From Clostridiales bacterium (GTDB taxonomy: Bacteria; Bacillota; Clostridia; Christensenellales; Pumilibacteraceae): a stretch of 64,000 nucleotides of DNA. This document shows positions 44,137 to 52,313 of the stretch, in pieces. The stretch's first letter is position 1. Each line of letters begins with the position of its first letter. The DNA lies in assembly GCA_015055625.1 (NCBI GenBank), contig SVHU01000010.1:31486-95485 (forward strand), read 5' to 3'. The position numbers were made by a program, and so were the translations under genes. The notes under the pieces were generated by a model that saw only the letters and a list, made by a program, of their open reading frames with translations, made no database searches and was not told the DNA's origin.

Positions 44137-47100
44137 ATGGATATAGAAAAAATTATTACAAAAATAAATAATGACGATAAGGCGATAGCAACACTTTCTT
44201 TGTCGGGAGAAATCGATAAAGAAGAGCTTATCAAGCAAGCGGAACTGCTCAAACAAATGGGGATGGGCGGTGTTGTTTTTCATGCAAGCGCAGGTTTAAA
44301 ATCGCATTATATGAGTAAGGATTGGTGCAAGGATATTCAAGCTATTGCAACCATTCTTAAGGAAAAGGGAATGCGAGCATACATTGCTGACGAAGATAGA
44401 AGACCGGGCGGAATGTGCGGTTCTATCGCAACAATGAATCCGCGTTATAGAGCAAAAAGTCTTACTTTCGAAATTGTTCCTAAGCAAAAATTTTCGTTTT
44501 CCGCGCTTTCTCAAAACGTTGTGGGAGTATATAGCGTAAAGATAGTAAGAGAGGACGGCATAGATAAACTTTCGTACTACTACAAGCTAAACGATAGTAC
44601 CTCGTACAAAACGGACGATGATATTATGATTGTGTCCATAAAGGAAAACGAGGCGTCCGAGTTTTATAACAACGGATATTATCTCGATACGCTAAATAGT
44701 GAGGCTGTACAGTATTTTATATCAAAAACACATGAAAAGTATAAGCAGGATATAGGTGATAGCTTTGGTAAAGAGATTTTGGGAATATATTCCACAGAAC
44801 CCATTCGCGGACCTATGTTTTCACCCATGTTTTCAGGCTCTGATTGGCAAAAATGCTGTCCGTATACGTATGACACGGAAGCAGTTTTTGAGGAGAGATG
44901 GGGTTATGATTTAATAACGCGTTTGCCCGAGTTGTTTTTCTTTATGGAAGGCGAGGATTATTCGATTGTTACGGCTCATTATAGTGAGGTTATAAACAAT
45001 CAGTTTCTAAACGCATACGTAATTCCTTACTACGAGTGGTGCAAAAATAATAATCTTATACTTTTTGCTAATTTTGCTGGAGAAGAAACGCTTACCTCGC
45101 AAGCTATGCTTACGGGAAGCTGTATGAGTTATTATCGTTATTGTGATATTCCTGGTGTGGACGTGCCTTACTTTACCGAAGAGTACTGGGGAATGATGAA
45201 GCAGGTTACTTCAATTAAAAGACAGTTCAACAAACAATCCTGCTTTTCGCTTAATTACGGAGGAACAGGCTGGGGCGCAACGTTTGCTCAGTATAAAAAT
45301 TTAGCGGACGTGCAAACTTATTTAGGAATTGATACACGCCTTATTTACAAAGCGTCATCTACTCTTGCCCAGGTAGCAAAGCGCGATTATCCAACAGGCG
45401 TTACCACCCAGTCGGCGTTTTATGACGAATATTCATACGTAGAAAATTATTTTACCCGCCTTTCCGCACTTAATAAAGCAACGGAAGAGAGTGAACATAT
45501 TCTCGTTATTCATCCAGGTCTTTCCGCGTGGGGAAAACAGGTTGCGGGTGATTGCGAGGGTGAAAACCGCAAGGACTATCGTGAGCTAGAAAATAAGTTT
45601 GCTCAAATGTATTCTTTTCTTATTCGCAACAGCATAGACTTTGACTATGGCGATGAGCTTATAATGGCGGAGTGCGCAAAAGTTAAGGGAATGGGCAAAA
45701 ATACTACGCTCAAAATAGGAGAGTGTAAGTATAAAACTATTGTTGTGCACGGAATGGAAACTATGCGTCAAAGCACGTTCAAACTGCTTACGTCTTTTGC
45801 AAGCCGTGGCGGAAAAGTCGTGTTTGTAGGAGATCTTCCTAAGCGTCTTAACGGATACAAGACAAACTTTGCGCTAAGCGAACTTGCTAAGCGCGCTACA
45901 AGGTCAGAATTAAACAAAGAACTCGCTCTTCTTCTTGCCCCCAAAACCTTTATAAGGGTGGACGAGTACGGTTCTGAGAAGAACGTTTGCTTCAAAAAGC
46001 GTATTTTTGCGGACGGAAGCATCTTCCTTTACGTAATCAACCTTAATAAAGAACAAGCGGTTGACGCTATGATAAAAATTGAGGGAGATTATAAAGTTGA
46101 GAAAATAGACGTGCGTTTAGGCGTGGTTGAAGAAATGCGCGTCGTGCGCGAAAACGGCTATACGATAATATCGTACTTGTTCGAAGAGGGCGGTGAGCTT
46201 GCTCTTTCGCTTACAAAACTAGAAAAAACTAAGCTGTTTGAAGCAAAGGAAGAAAAGGGTAGAGAAGAAAAGCTTTTCGAATCTATTACTACCGATACGC
46301 TTTTAGACTATAAGTTAAGCGAGCCTAACGTTATGGTGTTAGACAGTGCGCAGTACGTAGTGAACGGCGATGGTAGAGGCGAGTTTGACGTACTTCAAAT
46401 AGATAAGTTTATTCGAAAGGAGTTCAATCTTTTTGCGCGTGAAGGTATTCAGCCGTACTTTAAGAAAAACGTTATGGGAATAAGCTCTGACGCTGTTGTT
46501 GCGGACGTAGAATTGCGGTTTAGATTTGCGGTAAGGAGTAAACCTAGCAAGCTTCAAATAGTGTTAGAAGAGCCAGAAAGGTTTGTCATTACAGTAAACG
46601 ATAGGCGTTTATCTCAAACAAAGGTTGGGGATTGGATAGACAAGAGCTTCGAAAAAATCGCATTACCATCAACCTACCTTAATATTGGAGAAAACGTAAT
46701 TTCGCTTTCGTTTAAGCTAAGCGACGATACCCCCATAGAGCCCATATACCTTATTGGTGACTTTGGCGTTAAAATAATTCGAAACGATACGTATGAAGTT
46801 AATGAAATTGTCGAGCTTCCTCAAAAGCTTGCAATAGGCGACGTTACGAAGCAAGGTTTGCCTTATTATGGTGGAAAAATTTATTACTATTTACCTTTAG
46901 AGAAAGGATATTACAGGTTCTCTTTTCCCTCGCCAAGAACGTTTGCTTGTGTAAAGATTAAGAGTGCTAACAAGGAAAAAACAGTTGCGTTCGCACCATT
47001 TACGTGTGAGGCTAAGATTGCTCAAGCAGAGCGTGATTACGCGCGCCACGACAGCTCGTCTACAAGCGATATTTATGAAATGAGCGAAGTGGATGGAGCG

Positions 47101-47424
47101 CAAATAGAGGTAGATCTTACACGTCGTAACACATTTGGGCCATTGCATTATAAGTTCAAGGACGAAAACGAGTTTGCTGAGCCGTACGTATTCGCTCCTA
47201 ACGATGAAGATTTTAGCAAACGCAAAGTTTTACAAAAGAGTGGACTTTTGGCGCTTGGCGTAGAAAAGCTTCCCAAGCACAAAGAACCCGAGCCCAAGAA
47301 AAAGAAGTGGCGAGTGCTAAAGGACGAAAACGAGGAAACGGAGCAGATTGAAATGCAAATTCCCGAAAAGCTTCCGCATAATATTATTACGGATATAGTT
47401 CATGAAGAAGATCTAAAATCCTGA
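44137..47424 (+). CDS. Large intracellular glycoside hydrolase, GH106-like
   Basis: The 1095-residue protein opens with a TIM-barrel segment resembling GH106 (alpha-L-rhamnosidase) and related families: GMGGVVFHASAGLKSHYMSKDW, then GMRAYIADEDRRPGG. A beta-galactosidase-type Rossmann-like domain and a galactose-binding-like beta-sandwich occupy the C-terminal half. The last ~60 residues are a highly charged linker (KEPEPKKKKW) plus a short tail, which is unusual. No signal peptide. The family acts on rhamnosides and related plant or microbial glycans; the substrate here is unknown. The ribosome site is weak (AGAG about 9 nt upstream). Single gene with promoter and terminator. Confidence 0.8.
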   Translation: MDIEKIITKINNDDKAIATLSLSGEIDKEELIKQAELLKQMGMGGVVFHASAGLKSHYMSKDWCKDIQAIATILKEKGMRAYIADEDRRPGGMCGSIATMNPRYRAKSLTFEIVPKQKFSFSALSQNVVGVYSVKIVREDGIDKLSYYYKLNDSTSYKTDDDIMIVSIKENEASEFYNNGYYLDTLNSEAVQYFISKTHEKYKQDIGDSFGKEILGIYSTEPIRGPMFSPMFSGSDWQKCCPYTYDTEAVFEERWGYDLITRLPELFFFMEGEDYSIVTAHYSEVINNQFLNAYVIPYYEWCKNNNLILFANFAGEETLTSQAMLTGSCMSYYRYCDIPGVDVPYFTEEYWGMMKQVTSIKRQFNKQSCFSLNYGGTGWGATFAQYKNLADVQTYLGIDTRLIYKASSTLAQVAKRDYPTGVTTQSAFYDEYSYVENYFTRLSALNKATEESEHILVIHPGLSAWGKQVAGDCEGENRKDYRELENKFAQMYSFLIRNSIDFDYGDELIMAECAKVKGMGKNTTLKIGECKYKTIVVHGMETMRQSTFKLLTSFASRGGKVVFVGDLPKRLNGYKTNFALSELAKRATRSELNKELALLLAPKTFIRVDEYGSEKNVCFKKRIFADGSIFLYVINLNKEQAVDAMIKIEGDYKVEKIDVRLGVVEEMRVVRENGYTIISYLFEEGGELALSLTKLEKTKLFEAKEEKGREEKLFESITTDTLLDYKLSEPNVMVLDSAQYVVNGDGRGEFDVLQIDKFIRKEFNLFAREGIQPYFKKNVMGISSDAVVADVELRFRFAVRSKPSKLQIVLEEPERFVITVNDRRLSQTKVGDWIDKSFEKIALPSTYLNIGENVISLSFKLSDDTPIEPIYLIGDFGVKIIRNDTYEVNEIVELPQKLAIGDVTKQGLPYYGGKIYYYLPLEKGYYRFSFPSPRTFACVKIKSANKEKTVAFAPFTCEAKIAQAERDYARHDSSSTSDIYEMSEVDGAQIEVDLTRRNTFGPLHYKFKDENEFAEPYVFAPNDEDFSKRKVLQKSGLLALGVEKLPKHKEPEPKKKKWRVLKDENEETEQIEMQIPEKLPHNIITDIVHEEDLKS

Positions 47425-47456
47425 TACGTATTGCGTTTTTTATGACAAAACTAACA

Positions 47457-47486
47457 AAACCCAGCCTATGATAGGTTGGGTTTTTA
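47457..47486. terminator. Bidirectional terminator between convergent genes
   Basis: AAAACCCAGCCTAT pairs with ATAGGTTGGGTTTT, with T-runs on both strands. It serves the GH106-like gene on the plus strand and the glycosyltransferase on the minus strand. Confidence 0.88.
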
Positions 47487-47490
47487 TCGA

Positions 47491-48453
47491 TTATTTTCCC
47501 TCTATGCTCTTTAGCATTTCTTCCACAAGACCATTATATGCAGGCGCGTCCATAGCAAAGGCAAGCGAGGGCGTAGTAATGGACTGGGCTTTTTTCAGAA
47601 AATGTCTTGCGCCGTCGTACTCGGCTTTGGTTATCAGGTAGCTTGCGTATTCCACGTATGGTTCGCGGATAAATGGGGTTTGAGCTATTGCGGAAAGAAA
47701 GTACGCGTCTTCTAATCCGTTTTTAAGATGTATACAGCAGTAAGCCATATACCTGAAAGTAGCGCTTCGTTCCTCGTCCCAGGTATTAAGAAAGCAAATA
47801 TATTTACTAAGAACTTCCAAAGCCTCCGCATATTCTGCGCGGTACAAGAGCTCTCGTCCTAAATAATGGTAACCTCTCGCTTCGTTTGGGTATTCCTTTA
47901 CCTGTAATTGCAAAAGTGGTAGATAGTCGGCGCGACTTTTGTTTTTATCCGGGAAATGAATAAGGCGCACGTCGTTACAAGCGCGAATAACGTACGGCTC
48001 GGTAGACGTTCTGGATAAAACTTCGTGGACGGGGTAAATCCATTTCCAGCCGTGTCTGGAATGAATTTTATCCGCCATAAAGACTAATTGCTCTACGTTG
48101 TTTTCGTCCATTTTGTGAACGTAGCGATACGTCAGTTTTCCTACGCTTTTATCCCACGCGCTTTCCACCTTTTCCCTCCACCCCTTTTCGAAAACTTCGT
48201 CAAGGTCGGTACAAACGCAAATATCCGCATCTAACGGCAGGGCTTTTAGAGCATCGTTGCGGGCTTTGTCGAACCTAAAACTTGCATACGTTTTGCTCAA
48301 AACTGTTACTTTTTGCTCTTTTAGCAAGCGCACGGTGTTGTCGGTAGAACCTGTATCTAGCGCAATAATCTCGTCTGCTTCGCTCATAGACGCAACCCAG
48401 CGCGATACAAACTTTTCCTCGTTTTTACAAATAGCGTAAACTACAACTTTCAT
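47491..48453 (-). CDS. Family 2 glycosyltransferase with TPR-like C-terminus
   Basis: The 320-residue protein starts with a GT2 domain: YAICKNEEKFVSRWV, EIIALDTGSTDNT and ADICVCTDLDEVF (the metal-binding DxD-type motif). Helical TPR-like repeats follow (about 185-315; GYHYLGRELLYRAEYAEAL, and DGARHFLKKAQ). Such proteins glycosylate surface polymers or proteins. No Shine-Dalgarno is visible; TAAAAT lies 6 nt before the ATG, so a leaderless transcript is possible. It is divergent from the GH2 gene. Confidence 0.88.
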   Translation of the reverse strand: MKVVVYAICKNEEKFVSRWVASMSEADEIIALDTGSTDNTVRLLKEQKVTVLSKTYASFRFDKARNDALKALPLDADICVCTDLDEVFEKGWREKVESAWDKSVGKLTYRYVHKMDENNVEQLVFMADKIHSRHGWKWIYPVHEVLSRTSTEPYVIRACNDVRLIHFPDKNKSRADYLPLLQLQVKEYPNEARGYHYLGRELLYRAEYAEALEVLSKYICFLNTWDEERSATFRYMAYCCIHLKNGLEDAYFLSAIAQTPFIREPYVEYASYLITKAEYDGARHFLKKAQSITTPSLAFAMDAPAYNGLVEEMLKSIEGK

Positions 48454-48507
48454 AAGACTATTTTATTAAAATGACAGCAAGTTTAGAACTTTTTATGCGA
48501 TTTTATG

Positions 48508-48535
48508 TTGACTAACCGCAAAAATATGGTATACT
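48508..48535 (+). promoter_or_regulatory. Promoter of the GH2 gene
   Basis: TTGACT, a 16-bp spacer and TATACT lie 33 nt before the GH2 start codon. Confidence 0.7.
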
Positions 48536-48568
48536 AATATCATAAGGTAAGAAATCAAGGAGAAAAAT

Positions 48569-50308
48569 ATGTTAAAGACCAAGTATTTCGTGGGGGACTA
48601 TCCACTTTGCGAGCATCCGCATCCGCAAAAAGCCAGAGAAAACGTGTTCGTGCTAAACGGAACGTGGCGTTTTGCCGTGGCAAAAAAGGATGAACAGGTA
48701 AATTCATTCGATACCGTTATCAAAGTACCGTTTTCGCCCGAGAGTGAGAACAGCGGAATTGCAAACGGGTTTGCTTTGAAAAAGGACGAAAAACTGGTTT
48801 ACGAGCGCGACTTCGAGCTTTATGAAGATATGCTTATGGGCATTACCGAGCTATGGTTTGGCGCGGTGGATCAAAAGTGCGAGGTGTTTTTTAACAGCGA
48901 ATATGTCGGTTCTCATAACGGTGGTTTTACGCCCTTTGTAATAGATATCAGCAAGCAGGTAAAGCTAGGCAAGAACACGCTTAGGGTGGAGTGTTATGAC
49001 GAAACAACCGATTCTCATGGCGCAAGAGGAAAGCAAAACGAACAGCGCGGAGGAATTTGGTATACGCCCCAAAGCGGTATTTGGCAACCAGTGTGGATGG
49101 AAAGCAGACGCGTGGACAGCATTGCGGATTTTACAATAAAAACGGACGCGAAAAATAAGAGCGTAACAATTAGTACAGACTATAAAAACGACGTGGAAAT
49201 AACCGTGTTTGAGGGCGAGGAAGAGATTATCAAAACCGAATTTTTAGGCGAGGTTACGCTAAATTATGACTTTGAGCTTTGGTCGCCCGAAAATCCCAAG
49301 CTTTACGATTTTACTCTGACTACAAAAAGCGGAGATAAAATTTCCTCTTATTTTGGTGTGAGAAGCTTTGGCGTGGGCGAGGATAAAAAGGGCAAAAAAC
49401 GCTTGCTCTTAAACGGCAAGCCCTACTTTTTTAACGGCGTTCTCGATCAGGGATATTGGTCGGACGGATTGCTTACTTACCCTGGCGACGAGGCTGTTAT
49501 CGATGAACTTACTATGCTCAAAAATATGGGCTTTAACACGGTTAGAAAACACATTAAGCTTGAGCCGTTCAGGTGGTATTATTATTGCGACAAAATCGGT
49601 CTTACCGTGTGGCAGGACTTTGTGAGCGGAGGCGGAGTATACAATTTTATGCATATAGCCGCGCTTCCATTCCTTGGCTTTAAGCATAAGGACAGCGACT
49701 ATAAATACTTTGCAAGAGAGGAAAAAAAGGGCAGGGACGAGTTTATGCAAATGACCGACGAGATCTTACATTACCTCAAAAATTTCACCTGCATTTCGCT
49801 TTGGACAATCTTTAACGAGGGCTGGGGACAGTTCGATTCGTACCAAATTTCGCAATACGTATCGCAAAAAGACGACACTCGTCTTATAGATTCGGTAAGT
49901 GGATGGCACGATCAGGGCAAAACAAAAACCACAATGAGAAGCCTTCATACCTATTATACGCCCCTGCGTGTTCCTCGCGATCCGCGCCCCGTCGTGCTTA
50001 GTGAGTTTGGCGGATATTCTATGAAAATCAGCGGACACGTGTTTGACGAGGATAAAGAGTTTGGCTACAAAAAATTCAAGAGCAAAGACGCCCTTCAGTC
50101 CGCGCTCAAAAAGCTGTATCTAAAAAAGGTTAAACCCCTTATTAAAAAAGGTCTGAGCGCTTGTATTTATACACAGGTCAGCGACGTAGAAGAGGAGATT
50201 AACGGACTTATCACCTACGATAGAGCTATGCAAAAAGTAGATACTGACTTTATGAAATCACTCAACGCAGAGCTTGAAACCGAAGCAAACAAAATCGAGC
50301 TGAAATAA
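48569..50308 (+). CDS. GH2 family glycoside hydrolase
   Basis: The 579-residue protein has the three-part GH2 layout: sugar-binding beta-sandwich (about 20-180; VLNGTWRFAV, IWYTPQSGIWQPVW), an Ig-like domain (185-265) and a TIM barrel. Glu417 in IFNEGWG is the acid/base and Glu479 in VVLSEFGGYS the nucleophile. It is shorter than LacZ, in the size range of beta-glucuronidase or small beta-galactosidase-like members. No signal peptide. The substrate could be a beta-galactoside, glucuronide or mannoside. GGAG lies 7-10 nt before the ATG. Not in an obvious operon. Confidence 0.93.
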   Translation: MLKTKYFVGDYPLCEHPHPQKARENVFVLNGTWRFAVAKKDEQVNSFDTVIKVPFSPESENSGIANGFALKKDEKLVYERDFELYEDMLMGITELWFGAVDQKCEVFFNSEYVGSHNGGFTPFVIDISKQVKLGKNTLRVECYDETTDSHGARGKQNEQRGGIWYTPQSGIWQPVWMESRRVDSIADFTIKTDAKNKSVTISTDYKNDVEITVFEGEEEIIKTEFLGEVTLNYDFELWSPENPKLYDFTLTTKSGDKISSYFGVRSFGVGEDKKGKKRLLLNGKPYFFNGVLDQGYWSDGLLTYPGDEAVIDELTMLKNMGFNTVRKHIKLEPFRWYYYCDKIGLTVWQDFVSGGGVYNFMHIAALPFLGFKHKDSDYKYFAREEKKGRDEFMQMTDEILHYLKNFTCISLWTIFNEGWGQFDSYQISQYVSQKDDTRLIDSVSGWHDQGKTKTTMRSLHTYYTPLRVPRDPRPVVLSEFGGYSMKISGHVFDEDKEFGYKKFKSKDALQSALKKLYLKKVKPLIKKGLSACIYTQVSDVEEEINGLITYDRAMQKVDTDFMKSLNAELETEANKIELK

Positions 50309-50332
50309 AACAAAAATTTTTTTCATTAAGTA

Positions 50333-50361
50333 TTGTATTTTGGTAAGCTTTGTGGTATAGT
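50333..50361 (+). promoter_or_regulatory. Promoter of the small membrane protein gene
   Basis: TTGTAT, a 17-bp spacer and TATAGT precede the ATG at 50424 by about 62 nt. Confidence 0.6.
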
Positions 50362-50423
50362 ATATTTGTAAGAACGGAGCGGATCCGTCTTGCATATTAA
50401 TGAAATAAAGGAGTTTTGATATT

Positions 50424-50960
50424 ATGAAAAAATCTTGGTGGTTTATTGTGGGAGCTTGGACAGGACTTTTATGCGTGTTCTTTAGTTTGTTTTTGAACGT
50501 TGTGGATATGGGCGAAATGTCAGGTGGTTACAGCTCGTTTTCGACGGTTCTTGCCGATATTTCCAGACATTACAAGGTGTTCCCCATCGGTCTTTACAAC
50601 GCGTTCTTGATTATTAGTTTTATCCTTTGCGTTTTAGTTGTGGCGTTCCTTGTTATGGAAGAGTTCAAATTATTTAACGTGGACGCGAAAGTTATGAAGC
50701 TCATTAAGCTTATTACAGGCGGAAGCGTTGCGCTTTTCGGAATTTTAGTGCTTATTTTTGGCATCAGCTTCGTAGCGTCCCTCAACACTTCGCTAGGAGG
50801 CAACTCTAGCGCAGTAATGACAATGGGTGGATCGGCTTTTGCTTGCTTTTTCGGCTCTACGTTCTGCGGTTTGGCTATTGCAGGTAACGAATTGCTCAAC
50901 TTAAAAAAGCCGTCCAAGACTAGTGGATCAAACGTTGTGGATGCTGACGAACAAAACTAA
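50424..50960 (+). CDS. Four-TM membrane protein of unknown function
   Basis: The 178-residue protein has four predicted membrane segments (about 5-27, 57-80, 93-118, 132-152) and a polar C-terminal tail. The N-terminus MKKSWWFIVGAW is strongly hydrophobic after two lysines. No family is recognised. GGAG lies 9-12 nt before the ATG. It sits between the GH2 gene and the V-ATPase operon, which has a separate promoter. Confidence 0.75.
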   Translation: MKKSWWFIVGAWTGLLCVFFSLFLNVVDMGEMSGGYSSFSTVLADISRHYKVFPIGLYNAFLIISFILCVLVVAFLVMEEFKLFNVDAKVMKLIKLITGGSVALFGILVLIFGISFVASLNTSLGGNSSAVMTMGGSAFACFFGSTFCGLAIAGNELLNLKKPSKTSGSNVVDADEQN

Positions 50961-51023
50961 CGTGGTAAAAAGAAAATATTCATAAAAATTTTTAAAATAC
51001 AAATAATTTTAATCATTTAGATA

Positions 51024-51052
51024 TTGACAAAATGGTTAAAATAGTATATAAT
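51024..51052 (+). promoter_or_regulatory. Promoter of the V-ATPase operon
   Basis: TTGACA, a 17-bp spacer and a perfect TATAAT form a near-consensus promoter. Transcription should start at about 51058-51059. Confidence 0.88.
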
Positions 51053-51066
51053 GGAAAAAAATAATC

Positions 51067-51104
51067 AAAGGAACCAGCTGACTGAAGAGGGCTTGGTTCC
51101 TTTT
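51067..51104 (+). promoter_or_regulatory. 5'-proximal hairpin / possible attenuator of the V-ATPase operon
   Basis: AAAGGAACCA (51067-51076) pairs perfectly with TGGTTCCTTT (51094-51103), followed by T-rich sequence. The hairpin begins about 8 nt after the predicted transcription start, so it is either a leader terminator or a 5' protective stem-loop. A TTG-initiated extension of the first frame (51103) starts inside it and is rejected. Confidence 0.65.
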
Positions 51105-51147
51105 GTCTTTTATTAAGAGTAACAATAAAATAAATGGAGAAGATGGT

Positions 51148-51756
51148 ATGGAAATTCAATTACAGGAACTTATCGATAAAATCAGGAAAGACGGAGTAGG
51201 CGTAGCACAAGCAGAAGCGGAAAAGATACTTAACTCAGCACAAGCAGAAGCTCAAAGAATTATTGCAGAGGCACAAGCAGAAGCGGATAAAATTTTAACT
51301 AATGCAAAAAATGAAAATAACCGTATAGTAAAATCAAGTGAGGATGCAATTCGTCAAGCAGGTCGCAATTTATTAATTTCGTTTAGAGAAAGTGTAACGC
51401 GAGAACTTGAAGCGATTATTAGTGAAAGTACTGAGGTCGTTTATTCTTCTCAATTGCTTGAGAAAATTATTATTAACGTTGTTGAACGCTGGTCTGACAA
51501 TCCTGAGGTTCAAAACTTAACGGTTATTTTAAATAACGACGATATAAAACGTTTTGAAAAAACTTTGATAGCATCTTTTAAAGAAAGAGTGAAAAAAGGC
51601 GTTACGTTAAAGGCAAATGATAATTTTGACGGCGGATTTCGTATTATTGTTAACGATGATGCCGTTTATTACGATTATTCTGAAGAGGAAGTCGTTGAAA
51701 TGCTTTCAAATTATTTGAGTCCTAAAATTGCAAAATTAATGAAAGAGGCTGAATAA
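51148..51756 (+). CDS. atpE: V-type ATP synthase subunit E
   Basis: The 202-residue protein is the peripheral-stalk subunit E. The N-terminal half is a long Ala/Glu-rich coiled coil with repeated AQAEA words, and the C-terminal globular part ends in the FDGGFRIIV and YDYSEEEVVEML region of the family. It links the A3B3 head to subunit I. The start at 51148 has GGAG 8 nt upstream. First gene of the operon, followed after 2 nt by the DUF2764 gene. Confidence 0.9.
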   Translation: MEIQLQELIDKIRKDGVGVAQAEAEKILNSAQAEAQRIIAEAQAEADKILTNAKNENNRIVKSSEDAIRQAGRNLLISFRESVTRELEAIISESTEVVYSSQLLEKIIINVVERWSDNPEVQNLTVILNNDDIKRFEKTLIASFKERVKKGVTLKANDNFDGGFRIIVNDDAVYYDYSEEEVVEMLSNYLSPKIAKLMKEAE

Positions 51757-51758
51757 TT

Positions 51759-52313
51759 ATGGCTGAATATTACTTAATATCGCAGTTGCCGTCTTTAGAC
51801 GGATTAAGCGACGGTGTGCCATTGCCAATAACTGAAGAGTATTTTATAGGGATGTGCGAAAACTTATTGAAGGATAAAACGATTAACGAATTAAAAAATT
51901 TAAAGCTTATTCCTCCGCTAATTCCCACAAAGTCTAAGTCAGCTTTAATTATGGCATGGAATAAAGGTGAGCGTTATTTAAGACTATCAATTGCTAAGAT
52001 TCGTGCAGAGAAAATGAAAAAGACTTTTAATTTGGAAAACGAGCTTTTACCAAACGAGTTTGTAAAGATAGCAAGTAATGCAGTGGAAATAGATAATCCT
52101 TTAGAAGCAGAAAAATTTTTAACTGAATATCGTTTGAAATTTTTAGAAAGTTTAAGACCTATGGACTGCTTTTCGGAGGATTTTATTTATTATTATTATC
52201 TTAGATTAAAACTTCTTAATCGTATAAGACAATTTAACGAGGAAGAAGGAGAAATTACGTATAAGAACATATATAATTCCATTATAAATGGGAATAAGAC
52301 GGAGGCTATATAA
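51759..52313 (+). CDS. DUF2764-type V-ATPase operon protein
   Basis: The 184-residue protein starts YYLISQLPSLDG, the usual start of the DUF2764 proteins found between subunits E and A in V-ATPase operons of Chlamydiae, Spirochaetes and Bacteroidetes. The rest is helical and acidic, with the tyrosine-rich FIYYYYLRLKLLNRI. No subunit C or F gene is present in this operon, so this protein may replace part of the central stalk or rotor linker; that is inference. Its stop overlaps the subunit A start by one base (TAATG). Confidence 0.8.
   Translation: MAEYYLISQLPSLDGLSDGVPLPITEEYFIGMCENLLKDKTINELKNLKLIPPLIPTKSKSALIMAWNKGERYLRLSIAKIRAEKMKKTFNLENELLPNEFVKIASNAVEIDNPLEAEKFLTEYRLKFLESLRPMDCFSEDFIYYYYLRLKLLNRIRQFNEEEGEITYKNIYNSIINGNKTEAI

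Noticed and set aside
51103..51147. TTG-initiated extension of V-ATPase subunit E
   Set aside because: It lies in the leader hairpin; the ATG at 51148 has a ribosome site and fits the family length.
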